A DNA stretch of 64,000 bases, taken from the NCBI RefSeq assembly GCF_024623785.1, contig NZ_JANKBZ010000040.1, forward strand, positions 38,768 to 102,767, written 5' to 3'. This document shows positions 19,490-28,216 of the stretch, one piece after another (position 1 is the stretch's first letter; every line of letters starts with the position of its first letter). A program made the translations under genes and the position numbers. The stretch comes from Archangium lipolyticum. Its GTDB lineage: Bacteria > Myxococcota > Myxococcia > Myxococcales > Myxococcaceae. The notes beneath the pieces are model-generated. The model saw only the letters and a list, made by a program, of their open reading frames with translations, ran no database searches and was not told where the DNA came from.

Positions 19490-20563
19490 ATGACGTCGCC
19501 CATGAACCGACGGAAGGCTCCCCTGCTGCTGGCAGCCGTGCTGCTCCTCGCCGGCTCCGCCCTGCTCGTCTTCAAGACGCATCCCGAGGAAGGCGCGTCA
19601 CCGGAAACGGACCCGGCGCGCGCCTCCGCGGCGACGGCACCCGGCGCCCAGGCCCTCGCGGCCAGGAACCGGGGCCCCCCCGCCATCGCGGGCGACGCAC
19701 TGGGGAGCGCCGCGGAGCCGCCGGGCGGGGACCTGGTCTCGTACCTGCGCTCGCGCTACGGCGCCCGCATCCACGACCCGCATACGCAGATGCGGATGCT
19801 GGAGCAGCTCATGCGCCACTTCCAGCAGCTCAACCCCACGGGCTGGGAGGCGGACCTGCTGGCCGTCATCAAGCTGGCCTTCCCCGAGCTGTATGACGAG
19901 CTGGCCCTGCGGCTGCGCCAGCGGCTCGACTACGAGAAGTGGATGAAGGAGCACCGCTCCGAGTTGCAGGACAAGCCCGCCGCCGAGCGCCGCGCCGCCG
20001 TCTGGGAGGAGCGCCACCAGCTCTTCGGCAAGGAGGTGGCGGAGAAGATCTGGGCCGCCGAGCTGCGCAACCAGGCCGTGGCCGACGCGCTCACCACCAT
20101 CGACGCGCTCCCCAACGCCACCGTCCAGGACCGGATGGCGAAGTACAAGGAGAGCCTCGCCAAGGCCTACGGTGAGGGGACGCAGGCGTACATGCAGGCG
20201 CACCAGCAGGAGCTGATGAACCACTTCCTGGACCTGGGCTCGGTGCAGAAGGACCTCGGGGCGATGCCGCCCGACCAGCGCGCGCGGAGCCTGCGCTCCA
20301 TCCGCGAGGAGATGGGTCTGGACGAGGAAGCGCTGAAGCGCTGGGACGCGCTCGACCAACAGCGCGACGCCCGCTGGGAGGTGGGCTCGCAGTACATGTC
20401 CGAGCGCGAGCTGCTGGCCCAGCAGCACTCGGGGCCCGAGCTGGAGTCGAGGCTCCAGGAGCTGCGCGCGCGCTACTTCTCCACCGACGCGGAGACCATC
20501 GCCCAGGAGGAGGAGAGCGGCTTCTTCCGCTACACCCGCCCCCGGCAGTGGGGCCGCAACTGA
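19490..20563 (+). CDS. Probable lipase secretion chaperone (foldase)
   Basis: The product is 357 residues. An N-terminal anchor (RKAPLLLAAVLLLAGSALLVF), an Ala/Pro-rich linker, and then a long all-helical, charge-rich domain match the build of LifO/Lif foldases (about 340 residues), and the position behind the lipase agrees. The canonical RxxFDY motif of proteobacterial foldases is not obvious, so this is a divergent member or a functional analogue. ATG 19490 or 19502 could start it; no strong ribosome site is seen. It would fold the lipase in the periplasm before type II secretion. Confidence 0.68.
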   Translation: MTSPMNRRKAPLLLAAVLLLAGSALLVFKTHPEEGASPETDPARASAATAPGAQALAARNRGPPAIAGDALGSAAEPPGGDLVSYLRSRYGARIHDPHTQMRMLEQLMRHFQQLNPTGWEADLLAVIKLAFPELYDELALRLRQRLDYEKWMKEHRSELQDKPAAERRAAVWEERHQLFGKEVAEKIWAAELRNQAVADALTTIDALPNATVQDRMAKYKESLAKAYGEGTQAYMQAHQQELMNHFLDLGSVQKDLGAMPPDQRARSLRSIREEMGLDEEALKRWDALDQQRDARWEVGSQYMSERELLAQQHSGPELESRLQELRARYFSTDAETIAQEEESGFFRYTRPRQWGRN

Positions 20564-20594
20564 GAGGAGAGACCCTCCGGGCGCGGTTTTCACC

Positions 20595-20619
20595 AACTGG
20601 TCCGATGGTCGGACCAGTT
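20595..20619. repeat. Perfect 11-bp inverted repeat between convergent genes
   Basis: AACTGGTCCGA-TGG-TCGGACCAGTT lies between the 3' ends of the foldase and SDR genes. The half-site AACTGGTCCGA recurs at 63875-63885, also between two 3' ends. It could be a bidirectional terminator or a small dispersed repeat. Confidence 0.65.
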
Positions 20620-20663
20620 CGCGTGAAGCGCGCCCGGCGAGCCGGGGTCGTGCGAGGCGCGGC

Positions 20664-21446
20664 TCAGCGCGCGGTGTAGCCGCCGTCCACGACGAGCTCG
20701 GCGCCGGTGACGTAGCGCGAGGCGTCCGAGGCCAGATAGAGGATGGCCTCGGCGATGTCCTCGGGCTCGCCCATGCGGCCCAGGGGCGAGGCGGCCTCGA
20801 GCTTCTTCCAGGCCTCGTCCTCGCTGCCCACCTGCTGGACGAAGCCATCCCACCAGTCCGCGTTGTGCCAGATGGGCGTGCGCACGCCTCCGGGGAAGAC
20901 GCAGTTGACGCGGATGCCGTCCGGCGCGCACTCCATGGCCACCGCCTTGCTCAGCATGCGCACCCCACCCTTGCTGGCCGAGTACGCGCTGGTGCCCGGG
21001 CTGCCCACGAGCCCCGACACCGAGGCGACGTTGACGATGGAGCCGCCGCGCTGGCCCAGACGCATGGTGCGCACCGCGTACTTGGTGCCCAGGAAGGTGC
21101 TGTCCAGGTTCACCGCCATCTGCTCGCGCCACTCGGCCATGCTCATCTCCGCCACCGAGCGGGAGATGGCGATTCCGGCGTTGTTCACCAGCACGTCCAG
21201 CCGGCCGTAGATGTCGAGCGTGCGCGCCATCACCATCTGCCAGGTGACCTCGTCCGTCACGTCATGCACGGAGAAGAGGGCCTGGCCACCGGAGGCGCGG
21301 ATCTCCTGCGCCACCTGCTCGCCCGAGGGAGAGATGTCGGTGACGACCACCCGCGCGCCCTCGTGGGCGAACAGCAGCGCGGTGGCACGACCAATACCCG
21401 ATGCCGCCCCCGTCACGAGGGCCACCTTGTCCTTCAATCGAGTCAT
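20664..21446 (-). CDS. Short-chain dehydrogenase/reductase
   Basis: This 260-residue classical SDR has TGAASGIG (about 13-20), NNAGIA, a catalytic Ser in NVASVSG and YSASKGG with the Tyr/Lys pair. The C-terminal VDGGYTAR is typical of the glucose-1-dehydrogenase/3-oxoacyl reductase-like branch. Cytosolic, NAD(P)-dependent. I chose ATG 21446 (MTRLKDKVALVTG); upstream codons are not SDR-like. It stands alone, so substrate cannot be inferred. Confidence 0.87.
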   Translation of the reverse strand: MTRLKDKVALVTGAASGIGRATALLFAHEGARVVVTDISPSGEQVAQEIRASGGQALFSVHDVTDEVTWQMVMARTLDIYGRLDVLVNNAGIAISRSVAEMSMAEWREQMAVNLDSTFLGTKYAVRTMRLGQRGGSIVNVASVSGLVGSPGTSAYSASKGGVRMLSKAVAMECAPDGIRVNCVFPGGVRTPIWHNADWWDGFVQQVGSEDEAWKKLEAASPLGRMGEPEDIAEAILYLASDASRYVTGAELVVDGGYTAR

Positions 21447-21572
21447 TGAGACGGTATGACCCTCCGCCACCAGCGGGGGAAACTGGGGTGGTGCCACCTT
21501 ACCCGAGTTGCCGAGCTTTCTTTCCCTCGAAATGGAGCACCGGGCGATTGCACCCGGAGCGGAACGCGTGGG

Positions 21573-22112
21573 CTACCGGCTCCGAGAGCGGGTCCCCCGG
21601 CTCGGGCCGCGCCTTGCGGGGTCCTGCCTCGCGCCACCCCGCTGCGAGCTCCGCCCCTTCGTCTCGAGCACCGTGCGCGCCGCCGCGCTCCGAGGTGCCC
21701 GGCGCTCGCCGAGTGCCGGAGGGGTGCTCCGGGTCGTCCGGCGCGGCGTGGCGGCCTTCGTCGCCGCCTGCTCGGCCTGCTTCCGGCGATGGCGTGACGG
21801 CCCCACCTTCTCGCCCGTCTCCAGGTCCACCGATTCGCGCGCGATGAGCTTGTTGAAGTTGCTCCGGTGGCCGTGCGCATGCGCCGAGTACACGAGCGCC
21901 AGGTTGCTCTCCTCGAACTTCGCGAAGAACTCCTCCCAGGAGATGGGCTCCAGTGTCCCCCGTCCCCCATAGCCCGGGAAGTCGATCCGCAGGATGCCCG
22001 CCTGGCCCTCGCCCCCCGTTCCCGTCACCATCGACGGCCGTCCACAGCGAGCCTCCGCCCATTCGCGGATCTCGTCATGGTCGATCGTCACATGTGAGCT
22101 CTTCGTCGGCAT
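21573..22112 (-). CDS. Conserved small protein of unknown function
   Basis: The product is 179 residues. The first 95 residues form a conserved unit (DHDEIREWAEARCGRPS, then GILRIDFPGYGG, ISWEEFFAKFEESNLALVY, NFNKLIAR). I recognise this as a widespread bacterial hypothetical family, sometimes misnamed glucan branching enzyme. The remaining about 85 residues are basic and Arg/Ala/Pro-rich, probably disordered and able to bind nucleic acid. No signal peptide. Start ATG 22112. Confidence 0.75.
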   Translation of the reverse strand: MPTKSSHVTIDHDEIREWAEARCGRPSMVTGTGGEGQAGILRIDFPGYGGRGTLEPISWEEFFAKFEESNLALVYSAHAHGHRSNFNKLIARESVDLETGEKVGPSRHRRKQAEQAATKAATPRRTTRSTPPALGERRAPRSAAARTVLETKGRSSQRGGARQDPARRGPSRGTRSRSR

Positions 22113-22265
22113 GGTGCACCCCCTGTGCAGGACCGCCACGCCTGTCAGCGGCCTCTACCAGCAAGGGTGCACCTCGCCACCACCGGTAACCACCTCCGGA
22201 CTCCGCGAGGAGCCCCCTTTTTCCACCACGTCCGGGACGTTGCCTCGCAGCCCGAGCGGAGGGCC

Positions 22266-24659
22266 TCACCTCACCGGAGGCTGACCCCCTGGCAGGGGAG
22301 GCGGCACGGACGCGGGAGCGGGAGCGGGCACGGGGGGCGTCTCCTGGACGGGCGGGGCCGCCAGACCCGAGGAGACCGCGGGCATGGGCGTGGCCTTGAG
22401 GATGCGCTCGAGCACTCCGCCGATGCCGGCGAAGTAGGAGATCTGGTGGACGCCGAAGCCCCACAGCAGGGCGATGAGCCGGTCGTTCATGCCGCCCCAC
22501 GTCGGATTGTCCTGCCAGAGCACCTTGAGGCCCGCGACGGAGGCCACCGCCAGCATGAGGACCAGGATGATTCCGTCCGCGAAGCGGAGCCACTTCTCCA
22601 GCATCGCCAGGCCCTCGGCCGGAGCCCGTCCCTCGAGCTGCGGCAGGCGCAGCGACACGGAGTCCACCAGCCACTCGGGAATCAGACTCGGGCCCTGAAG
22701 CGGCTGCGCCTGGGCCGGCGCCGGTGCCGGCTGGGTGCCCCCCATCCTCAAGCCCGTGGACGAGACGGTCGAGGCCACGAAGTCCTTCCGGGCCTCGCCC
22801 AGCACGCGCAGGGACTCGGAGAGATTCCGCTCCCCGAGCAGCCTCAGGCTGCTCTCCGCCCCCGTCCGGGCGCGCTCCACCCGCTCCTTCTGCTGCGTCT
22901 GCCCCTCGCCCAGGGCCTGGAGCTGCTTGCCCGCCGCGTCGTACAGCGCCCGCCCGACGGTGCGCAGGTAGAACGACAGGCCATTCTCGTAGGCCCCCAC
23001 CGCCGCCTCCGCCGAGGGCGCCAGCAGCTGCCGCAGCGGCGACAGCAGGAGCTCCACCTGCACCTTGAGCTCGCTCCACTCGGTCGCGGAGAGGAAACCC
23101 GGAGCCGGCCCCGCCAGCGACGCGCTCAGCTCGTCCGCGAGGAGCGAGGCCAGGGCGGCCCGCGCCTCATCGAACGCCGTGAAGGCCGCGCGCAGATCCT
23201 TCGTCACCAGGGCGCTCGCCTGCTCCAGCGACGGCTTCACCCGCTGCTCCAGCTTCCGGGTCGTCGCGGCGAAGGGGTCCCTCGTCGCCATCGTCGCGTT
23301 CAACTCCTTGTGGAACTCCTCGAGCCGCCCGGTGAGGTGCTGGCGCATCGCCGCCTCCATCTCCGAGGGGAGGCCCGCCAGCGTGGCCTCGGCCGTCTCC
23401 AGCTGGGCCCCGGTGGTACCCGGGTTGCGCAGCAGCCGCTCCACCTCCCCGAGCTTCGCCAGCGGTGCGCTCCGCAGGCTCTCCGGCTGCATCTCCTCGA
23501 CGGAGCGCCGCAGCCGCAGCCAGTTGCGGGCACAGGACACCTTGCGCTCGAGCAGCTCCACCTGCTCGGCGGTGACGTTCACCGTGAAGGCCGACAGCCC
23601 CTGGGAGGCCACGGAGACGAGCTGCTGGAGGGCCTGGGCCAGCTCACGCCCGTGGGCATCCCCCTCGGTGGACGTCTTCATCGCCTCCAGCGCCTGGGCC
23701 AGTCCCAGCACGCGGTGCTGGAGCACCATCCGCGGGCGCTCCTTCGTCAGGTACACGCGGATGACGAAGGAGATGATGACTCCGAGCGCGATGAGCACGA
23801 GCGCGACCCAGGAGCTCTCCCGCAGGTAGAGCGTGAAGGTCTTCTCCACGGGCGGAGCATCCGCCGAGGCGATGCGCAGGGTGCCTTCGTACTGGCCCGC
23901 CCCGCTCAGCTCGGAGAGCACGAGCCGCAGCGGCTTCGTCTGCCGCCGGTCGAGCAGCAGCGAGGGCCCATCGCCCTGCGTGTCCCCGGCGCCCGCGAGC
24001 TCCACCCGGGCCGAGGTCTGGAACACGACGGGAGCCGAGCCACTCTTGAGGGTCAGCTTCGCCAACGTCGGGGGGTAGAGCTTGACGGGCCGGCCCTCCT
24101 TCTCACGCAGGACGAGGTCGACCACGGCCGAGCTGCGGTACTCGCGGACATCGGCGTCACCGCGCGCCACCACCTCGTCGAGCTCGACATTGAGCGCCGG
24201 CCGCGGGCGGGTGACCACGAGCTGCGTGGTGGCATGAGGGGCTCCGCCATAGACGAGCGTGAGCGTGGCCGTGTAGGTGCCCGGGGTGACGATGTCCGTC
24301 ACGAGCCGGACGGCCTGGGACTTCATCGGCGCGAGGGAGAACTCCTCGAGCTCCTTGCTGCCATCCGCCGCCATGACCTGCACGGGGTAGGCCGTCACCC
24401 CCGACTCGTCCTTGAAGTCGGTGACGAGCAGCTGGGCCCTGTCGACCTGGACGTTGCCCGTCTCGTCGATGATGAGCTTGTGATCGAGCTGGGCGGAGTC
24501 GAGCTGCAGCCGGAGCGGCTGCTCGTCTAGCCCGCGGAAGACGAGCGTCCCGCCCTTGCCGGCCCCCTGCGCCCAGGTCTCCACCGAGAACAACAGCACC
24601 ACCGCGGCGAAGAAGACTCCGAGAACTCGCGGCGCGCGCACCTTCGAACCATCACCCAT
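22266..24659 (-). CDS. Large membrane protein of unknown function
   Basis: The product is 797 residues. After a signal peptide (VLGVFFAAVVLLFSVETWAQG) come about 260 residues of beta-rich, Ig-like extracytoplasmic sequence. A membrane helix follows at about 283-305 (SSWVALVLIALGVIISFVIRVYL), then about 350 residues of charged, coiled-coil-prone helices. Two more hydrophobic segments lie near 700-760 and a Pro-rich tail ends the protein. No enzyme motif was found. The shape suggests an envelope-spanning structural or sensing protein. GTGGAG precedes ATG 24659. It has no operon partner. Confidence 0.8.
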   Translation of the reverse strand: MGDGSKVRAPRVLGVFFAAVVLLFSVETWAQGAGKGGTLVFRGLDEQPLRLQLDSAQLDHKLIIDETGNVQVDRAQLLVTDFKDESGVTAYPVQVMAADGSKELEEFSLAPMKSQAVRLVTDIVTPGTYTATLTLVYGGAPHATTQLVVTRPRPALNVELDEVVARGDADVREYRSSAVVDLVLREKEGRPVKLYPPTLAKLTLKSGSAPVVFQTSARVELAGAGDTQGDGPSLLLDRRQTKPLRLVLSELSGAGQYEGTLRIASADAPPVEKTFTLYLRESSWVALVLIALGVIISFVIRVYLTKERPRMVLQHRVLGLAQALEAMKTSTEGDAHGRELAQALQQLVSVASQGLSAFTVNVTAEQVELLERKVSCARNWLRLRRSVEEMQPESLRSAPLAKLGEVERLLRNPGTTGAQLETAEATLAGLPSEMEAAMRQHLTGRLEEFHKELNATMATRDPFAATTRKLEQRVKPSLEQASALVTKDLRAAFTAFDEARAALASLLADELSASLAGPAPGFLSATEWSELKVQVELLLSPLRQLLAPSAEAAVGAYENGLSFYLRTVGRALYDAAGKQLQALGEGQTQQKERVERARTGAESSLRLLGERNLSESLRVLGEARKDFVASTVSSTGLRMGGTQPAPAPAQAQPLQGPSLIPEWLVDSVSLRLPQLEGRAPAEGLAMLEKWLRFADGIILVLMLAVASVAGLKVLWQDNPTWGGMNDRLIALLWGFGVHQISYFAGIGGVLERILKATPMPAVSSGLAAPPVQETPPVPAPAPASVPPPLPGGQPPVR

Positions 24660-24749
24660 TTGAAGCTCCACCTGCTGGACACCCGTACCGGGCGGCACGT
24701 CGATTCACCGGCAGTGTCCCGTGCCTGACGCGTCCCGGCAAGGCATGGC

Positions 24750-25376
24750 CTAGGCGGGAGGGAGCCGGGCCAGGTAGCGGGCGAGGTCCTCCGGTGTATT
24801 CACGCTCACCACCGAGCGTGCGCCCGCGTCCACGACGCGCAGTGCGGCCTCGGGGAGCGGCTTCGCCCGGCAGCGGGAGAGCAGGTGGCGCAGGGAGGGC
24901 TCCTCCGCGCGCAGCACCTCGCCCCAGGGGCCCGCCAGGCCGCGCCGGTACACCGCCAGCAACGGCTCCACCCGGCCCTCCACCGTGAAGCACACCGCGT
25001 CCACCTCGGGGCCCCGCTCGCCCAGCAGCACCCGCACCGCCGCATCCGCCACGAAGGGCATGTCACACGCCACCGCCAGCACCCACTCCGTCCTCGCGCC
25101 CACCAGCGCCGCCTGCACCCCTCCCGGAGCGCCCCGCCCGCGAACCACGTCCTCCACCGTCCGCACCCCGAAGCGCGCGTAGGGTCCCGGGTCGTTCGCC
25201 ACCAGCAGCACGTCCCCGAACAGCCGCCCCAGGTCCAACAGCCTCGCCAGCACCGGCCGCCCCTCCACCTCCAGCAGGCCCTTGGCCACCCCGCCCAGCC
25301 GCTCGCCCCGTCCGCCAGCGATCACCGCCAGCGTCACGTCCGCGTACTCCGCCCCGCTTCGTTCCCTATCGCTCAC
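24750..25376 (-). CDS. mobA: Molybdenum cofactor guanylyltransferase MobA
   Basis: This 208-residue nucleotidyltransferase has the N-terminal AGGRGERLGGVAK loop (MobA consensus AGGxSxRMGxDK) at about 20-32, a GAPGG segment (about 82-86) and the metal-binding CDMPF (about 103-107). It joins GMP to molybdopterin to make MGD, the cofactor required by the formate dehydrogenase at 3120. It is divergent from moeA with 88 bases between, a likely shared regulatory region. Confidence 0.88.
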   Translation of the reverse strand: MSDRERSGAEYADVTLAVIAGGRGERLGGVAKGLLEVEGRPVLARLLDLGRLFGDVLLVANDPGPYARFGVRTVEDVVRGRGAPGGVQAALVGARTEWVLAVACDMPFVADAAVRVLLGERGPEVDAVCFTVEGRVEPLLAVYRRGLAGPWGEVLRAEEPSLRHLLSRCRAKPLPEAALRVVDAGARSVVSVNTPEDLARYLARLPPA

Positions 25377-25464
25377 GCCAGGACTCCTCGACCCCGGGTC
25401 TCCCCGTGCGCTACCCGCCGAGGGAGGCTACCTTCTGCCCCGGCTCCCGACGACGCCTCCTTCT

Positions 25465-26706
25465 ATGTCCCTCATCCCACTCCCCCTGGCCCGGAAGGCC
25501 GCCCTCGACGCGCTCCAACCCGCGCCCCCCGAGTCCGTGCCCCTCCTGGAAGCCCTCGGCCGCTTCCTCGCCCGGGAGGTCGTCGCCTCGCGCTCGCTCC
25601 CCGGCTGCCCCGTGTCCGCCATGGATGGCTATGCCGTCCGCGCCGAGGAGACCTCCGGCTCCAACCGCGACCGCCCCGCGCGCCTGCGCGTCGTCGACGC
25701 CATCTACGCCGGCCACCTGCCCTCGCGCACCGTGCGGCCCGGCGAGGCCTCGCGCATCTTCACCGGCGCGCCGCTGCCCGAAGGCGCCAACGCTGTCGTC
25801 CGGCAGGAGGCCACCGTTGTCCCCGGTGAGGGCCTCGTCGACATCTGCGTCGCCGTCCCGCCCGGCAAGGACATCCGCCCCGTGGGCGAGGACCTCCTCG
25901 CCGGCACGCCCCTGCTGCGCGCCGGACAGCGCCTCGAGTCCTCCGTGCTCGGCCTGCTCGCCTCGCTGGGTGACACGCACGTCCTCGTGCGTCCGCCGCC
26001 GCGCGTCGCCGTGCTCGCCACCGGGGATGAGCTCGTCCCTCCTGGCACTCCCGCCCTCCCCCACCAGGTGTACGAGAGCAACCTCGTGCTCGTCGGCGCC
26101 ATGGCCCGCGAGGCCGGGGCCCGTGTCGTCGCGCTCGAGCGCGCCCGAGATGAGGACCGGGAGCTGCGCGCGGCCCTGGAGCGGCTGGCCGGCGGCGCCG
26201 ACGTGCTCGTCACCACAGGAGGCGCCTCGGTGGGAGACAAGGACCGGGTGAAGCGCGTGCTCGCCGGGATGGGCGCCACCTTCCTCGTGGATGGCGTGGC
26301 CATCAAACCCGGCAAGCCCGTGGCCGTGGCGAGGCTCGGCACCACCGCCGTCGTCGTGCTCCCTGGCACACCGGGCGCGGCCACCGTGGCCTTCGATCAG
26401 CTCGCCCGGCCGCTGCTGCTGCGGCACCAGGGCGTCACCGAGGAGCGCCAGCGCCTGCGCGTCCGACTCGATGACAGGCGGGACAAGCAGGCCGGGCTCA
26501 CCTACCTCATCAGCGCCACCCTGGAGTTCCGTGAGGATGGACAGGTGTGGACCCGGCTGCGCCAGCAGGGCGGAGGGCACATGCTCCAGAACATCGGCGC
26601 CGAGGGCTACGCCGTCCTGCCTCCGGGCCGCGCCGACTTCGGCCCAGGCGACACGGTGGACTTCGAACGCTTCGACCACCCGCGCTACCTGCCCGTGGAG
26701 CCGTGA
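25465..26706 (+). CDS. moeA: Molybdopterin molybdenumtransferase MoeA
   Basis: The product is 413 residues with the full MoeA layout. It has SAMDGYAVRA (about 52-61), a central domain with GEASRIFTGAPLPEGANAVV, the MogA-like core with LATGDELV and TTGGASVGDKD, then PGKPVAVA, PGTPGAA and a C-terminal beta barrel. It inserts molybdate into adenylated molybdopterin. ATG 25465 is chosen because the MoeA fold begins here. Its stop overlaps the mobB start (TGATG), indicating coupled translation. Confidence 0.93.
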   Translation: MSLIPLPLARKAALDALQPAPPESVPLLEALGRFLAREVVASRSLPGCPVSAMDGYAVRAEETSGSNRDRPARLRVVDAIYAGHLPSRTVRPGEASRIFTGAPLPEGANAVVRQEATVVPGEGLVDICVAVPPGKDIRPVGEDLLAGTPLLRAGQRLESSVLGLLASLGDTHVLVRPPPRVAVLATGDELVPPGTPALPHQVYESNLVLVGAMAREAGARVVALERARDEDRELRAALERLAGGADVLVTTGGASVGDKDRVKRVLAGMGATFLVDGVAIKPGKPVAVARLGTTAVVVLPGTPGAATVAFDQLARPLLLRHQGVTEERQRLRVRLDDRRDKQAGLTYLISATLEFREDGQVWTRLRQQGGGHMLQNIGAEGYAVLPPGRADFGPGDTVDFERFDHPRYLPVEP

Positions 26707-27215
26707 TGCATCCACCCGCGCTCGCCATCGTCGGCTGGTCCGGCTCGGGGAAGACGACGCTCCTGGCGAGGCTCGTGCCCGAGCTGCGCCAGCGCGGCCT
26801 GCGCGTGGGCGTGGTGAAGCACTCGTCCCACTCGCACCCGCTCCACCCCGAGGGCAGTGACACCGAGCGCCACGCGGCCTCCGGAGCCGCGTTCGTCGCC
26901 TTTGCCACCCCCGCGGGAGTGCAGCTCACCTTTCCCGAGCCCGCGGAGCCCGTGCTGTCCCTGCTGGCGCGCTTCGCCGACAAGGTGGATCTGGTGCTCG
27001 TGGAGGGGTGGAAGCAGGGGCCGCTGCCCAAGCTCGAGGTGTGGCGAGAGGGGCTCGGGCCGCTGCTCGCGGCGGAGCGCCAGGACGTGCTCGCCGTGGT
27101 GGGCGACGCCCCCGTGCCCGAGGGAACGAAACGCTTCTCCCCGGATGCGGTGCAAGACATCGCGACCTTCATCCAGCAGTGCCTCCGAGACGGGAGCCTG
27201 CGAACAACGAATTGA
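26706..27215 (+). CDS. mobB: Molybdopterin-guanine dinucleotide biosynthesis adaptor MobB
   Basis: This 169-residue P-loop protein has GWSGSGKTTL (Walker A, about 9-18), VGVVKHSSH and a VDLVLVEGWK strand with Glu, as in MobB. MobB binds GTP and assists MobA in MGD formation. The ATG overlaps the moeA stop by one base. A REP palindrome and fdhD follow. Confidence 0.92.
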   Translation: MHPPALAIVGWSGSGKTTLLARLVPELRQRGLRVGVVKHSSHSHPLHPEGSDTERHAASGAAFVAFATPAGVQLTFPEPAEPVLSLLARFADKVDLVLVEGWKQGPLPKLEVWREGLGPLLAAERQDVLAVVGDAPVPEGTKRFSPDAVQDIATFIQQCLRDGSLRTTN

Positions 27216-27231
27216 ACCCGTGCCCATCACC

Positions 27232-27263
27232 CCTCTCCCTCTGGGAGAGGGACAGGGTGAGGG
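27232..27263. repeat. REP-like palindrome, copy C (inverted orientation)
   Basis: CCCTCTCCC-TCT-GGGAGAGGG followed by ACAGGGTGAGGGTC is the reverse complement of the unit at 3022, 11229 and 30601. It sits in the 70-base gap between mobB and fdhD. Confidence 0.8.
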
Positions 27264-27285
27264 TCTTCCCCCCCGTACCCGCGCG

Positions 27286-28170
27286 ATGACCGAGGAAAAA
27301 CGCCATCCCCCGCTCCCCGCTGGAGTCACCCGGCGCCCCGTGCTGCGCCACACTCCGGACGAGCCGCTCGCGGCCGCCGAGCCGGACACGGTGGCCATCG
27401 AGGAGCCATTGGACATCCGCATCAGCGGAGACACCGTGGCCGTGACCATGCGCACTCCGGGGGCGGACCGATTCCTCGTGGTGGGCTTCCTCTTCGCCGA
27501 GGGCCTCATCCACTGCGCCGAGGACCTCGGAGGCCTCGCCCACTGCGGCAGGCCCGGAGAGGAAGGCTACGGCAACACCGTCGAGGTGACGCCGGCGCCC
27601 GGACTGGTCATCGACCTGGAGAAGGTGGGCACGACGAAACGAGGCACGCTCACCACCGCGGCGTGCGGAGTCTGCGGCCGGCGCAGCGTGGACGACCTGA
27701 TGGTCGCGTGCAGCCCCGTGCCGCCAGGCCCGGAGATTCCCGCTCCGGTGCTCGCCCGCGCCACCGAGCGCCTGCGCACCGTGCAGCCCAACTTCGCGCA
27801 CACCGGCGGAGTGCATGCCGCGGCGGCGCTCGATGTGGAAGGCCAGGTGCTCGCGGCGTTCGAGGACGTGGGCCGCCACAACGCCGTGGACAAGGTCGTG
27901 GGGGCGATGGTGCTCGAACACGGGCTGCGCTCGGCGCGGGCCTCACGGCCGGCGGAAACGAGGCCCACCGTGCTCGTGGTCAGCGGCCGCGTCAGCTTCG
28001 AGATCATCCAGAAGGCCGCCATGGCGCGCTGCCCCGTGGTGGCCAGTGTGTCCGCGGCAAGCTCGCTCGCCATCGACCTGGCGGAGCGGGCGGGTATCAC
28101 GCTGGCGACCTTCGTCCGTGATGGGCGATTCAATGTGTACAGTCACCCCGAGCGCATCCGCGCGGAGTGA
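27286..28170 (+). CDS. fdhD: Formate dehydrogenase accessory sulfurtransferase FdhD
   Basis: This 294-residue protein has the catalytic CGVCG motif (C127 and C130), FxxGFLFAEGLI (about 66-77), HTGGVHAAA and EDVGRHNAVDKVVG, all FdhD hallmarks. FdhD takes sulfur from IscS and passes it to the bis-MGD cofactor; formate dehydrogenase is inactive without it. Placed behind moeA-mobB, it completes an FDH maturation set. ATG 27286 lies 23 bases after the REP element. Confidence 0.93.
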   Translation: MTEEKRHPPLPAGVTRRPVLRHTPDEPLAAAEPDTVAIEEPLDIRISGDTVAVTMRTPGADRFLVVGFLFAEGLIHCAEDLGGLAHCGRPGEEGYGNTVEVTPAPGLVIDLEKVGTTKRGTLTTAACGVCGRRSVDDLMVACSPVPPGPEIPAPVLARATERLRTVQPNFAHTGGVHAAAALDVEGQVLAAFEDVGRHNAVDKVVGAMVLEHGLRSARASRPAETRPTVLVVSGRVSFEIIQKAAMARCPVVASVSAASSLAIDLAERAGITLATFVRDGRFNVYSHPERIRAE

Positions 28171-28216
28171 GTTTGACGGAGAAGGACGCCAGCAGCCCTG
28201 CCCAGACCGGGGGCGC

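Noticed and set aside
22125..24530. 801-codon plus-strand frame
   Set aside because: Arg/His/Gln/Leu-rich shadow of the 797-residue membrane protein, which has a signal peptide and helices.
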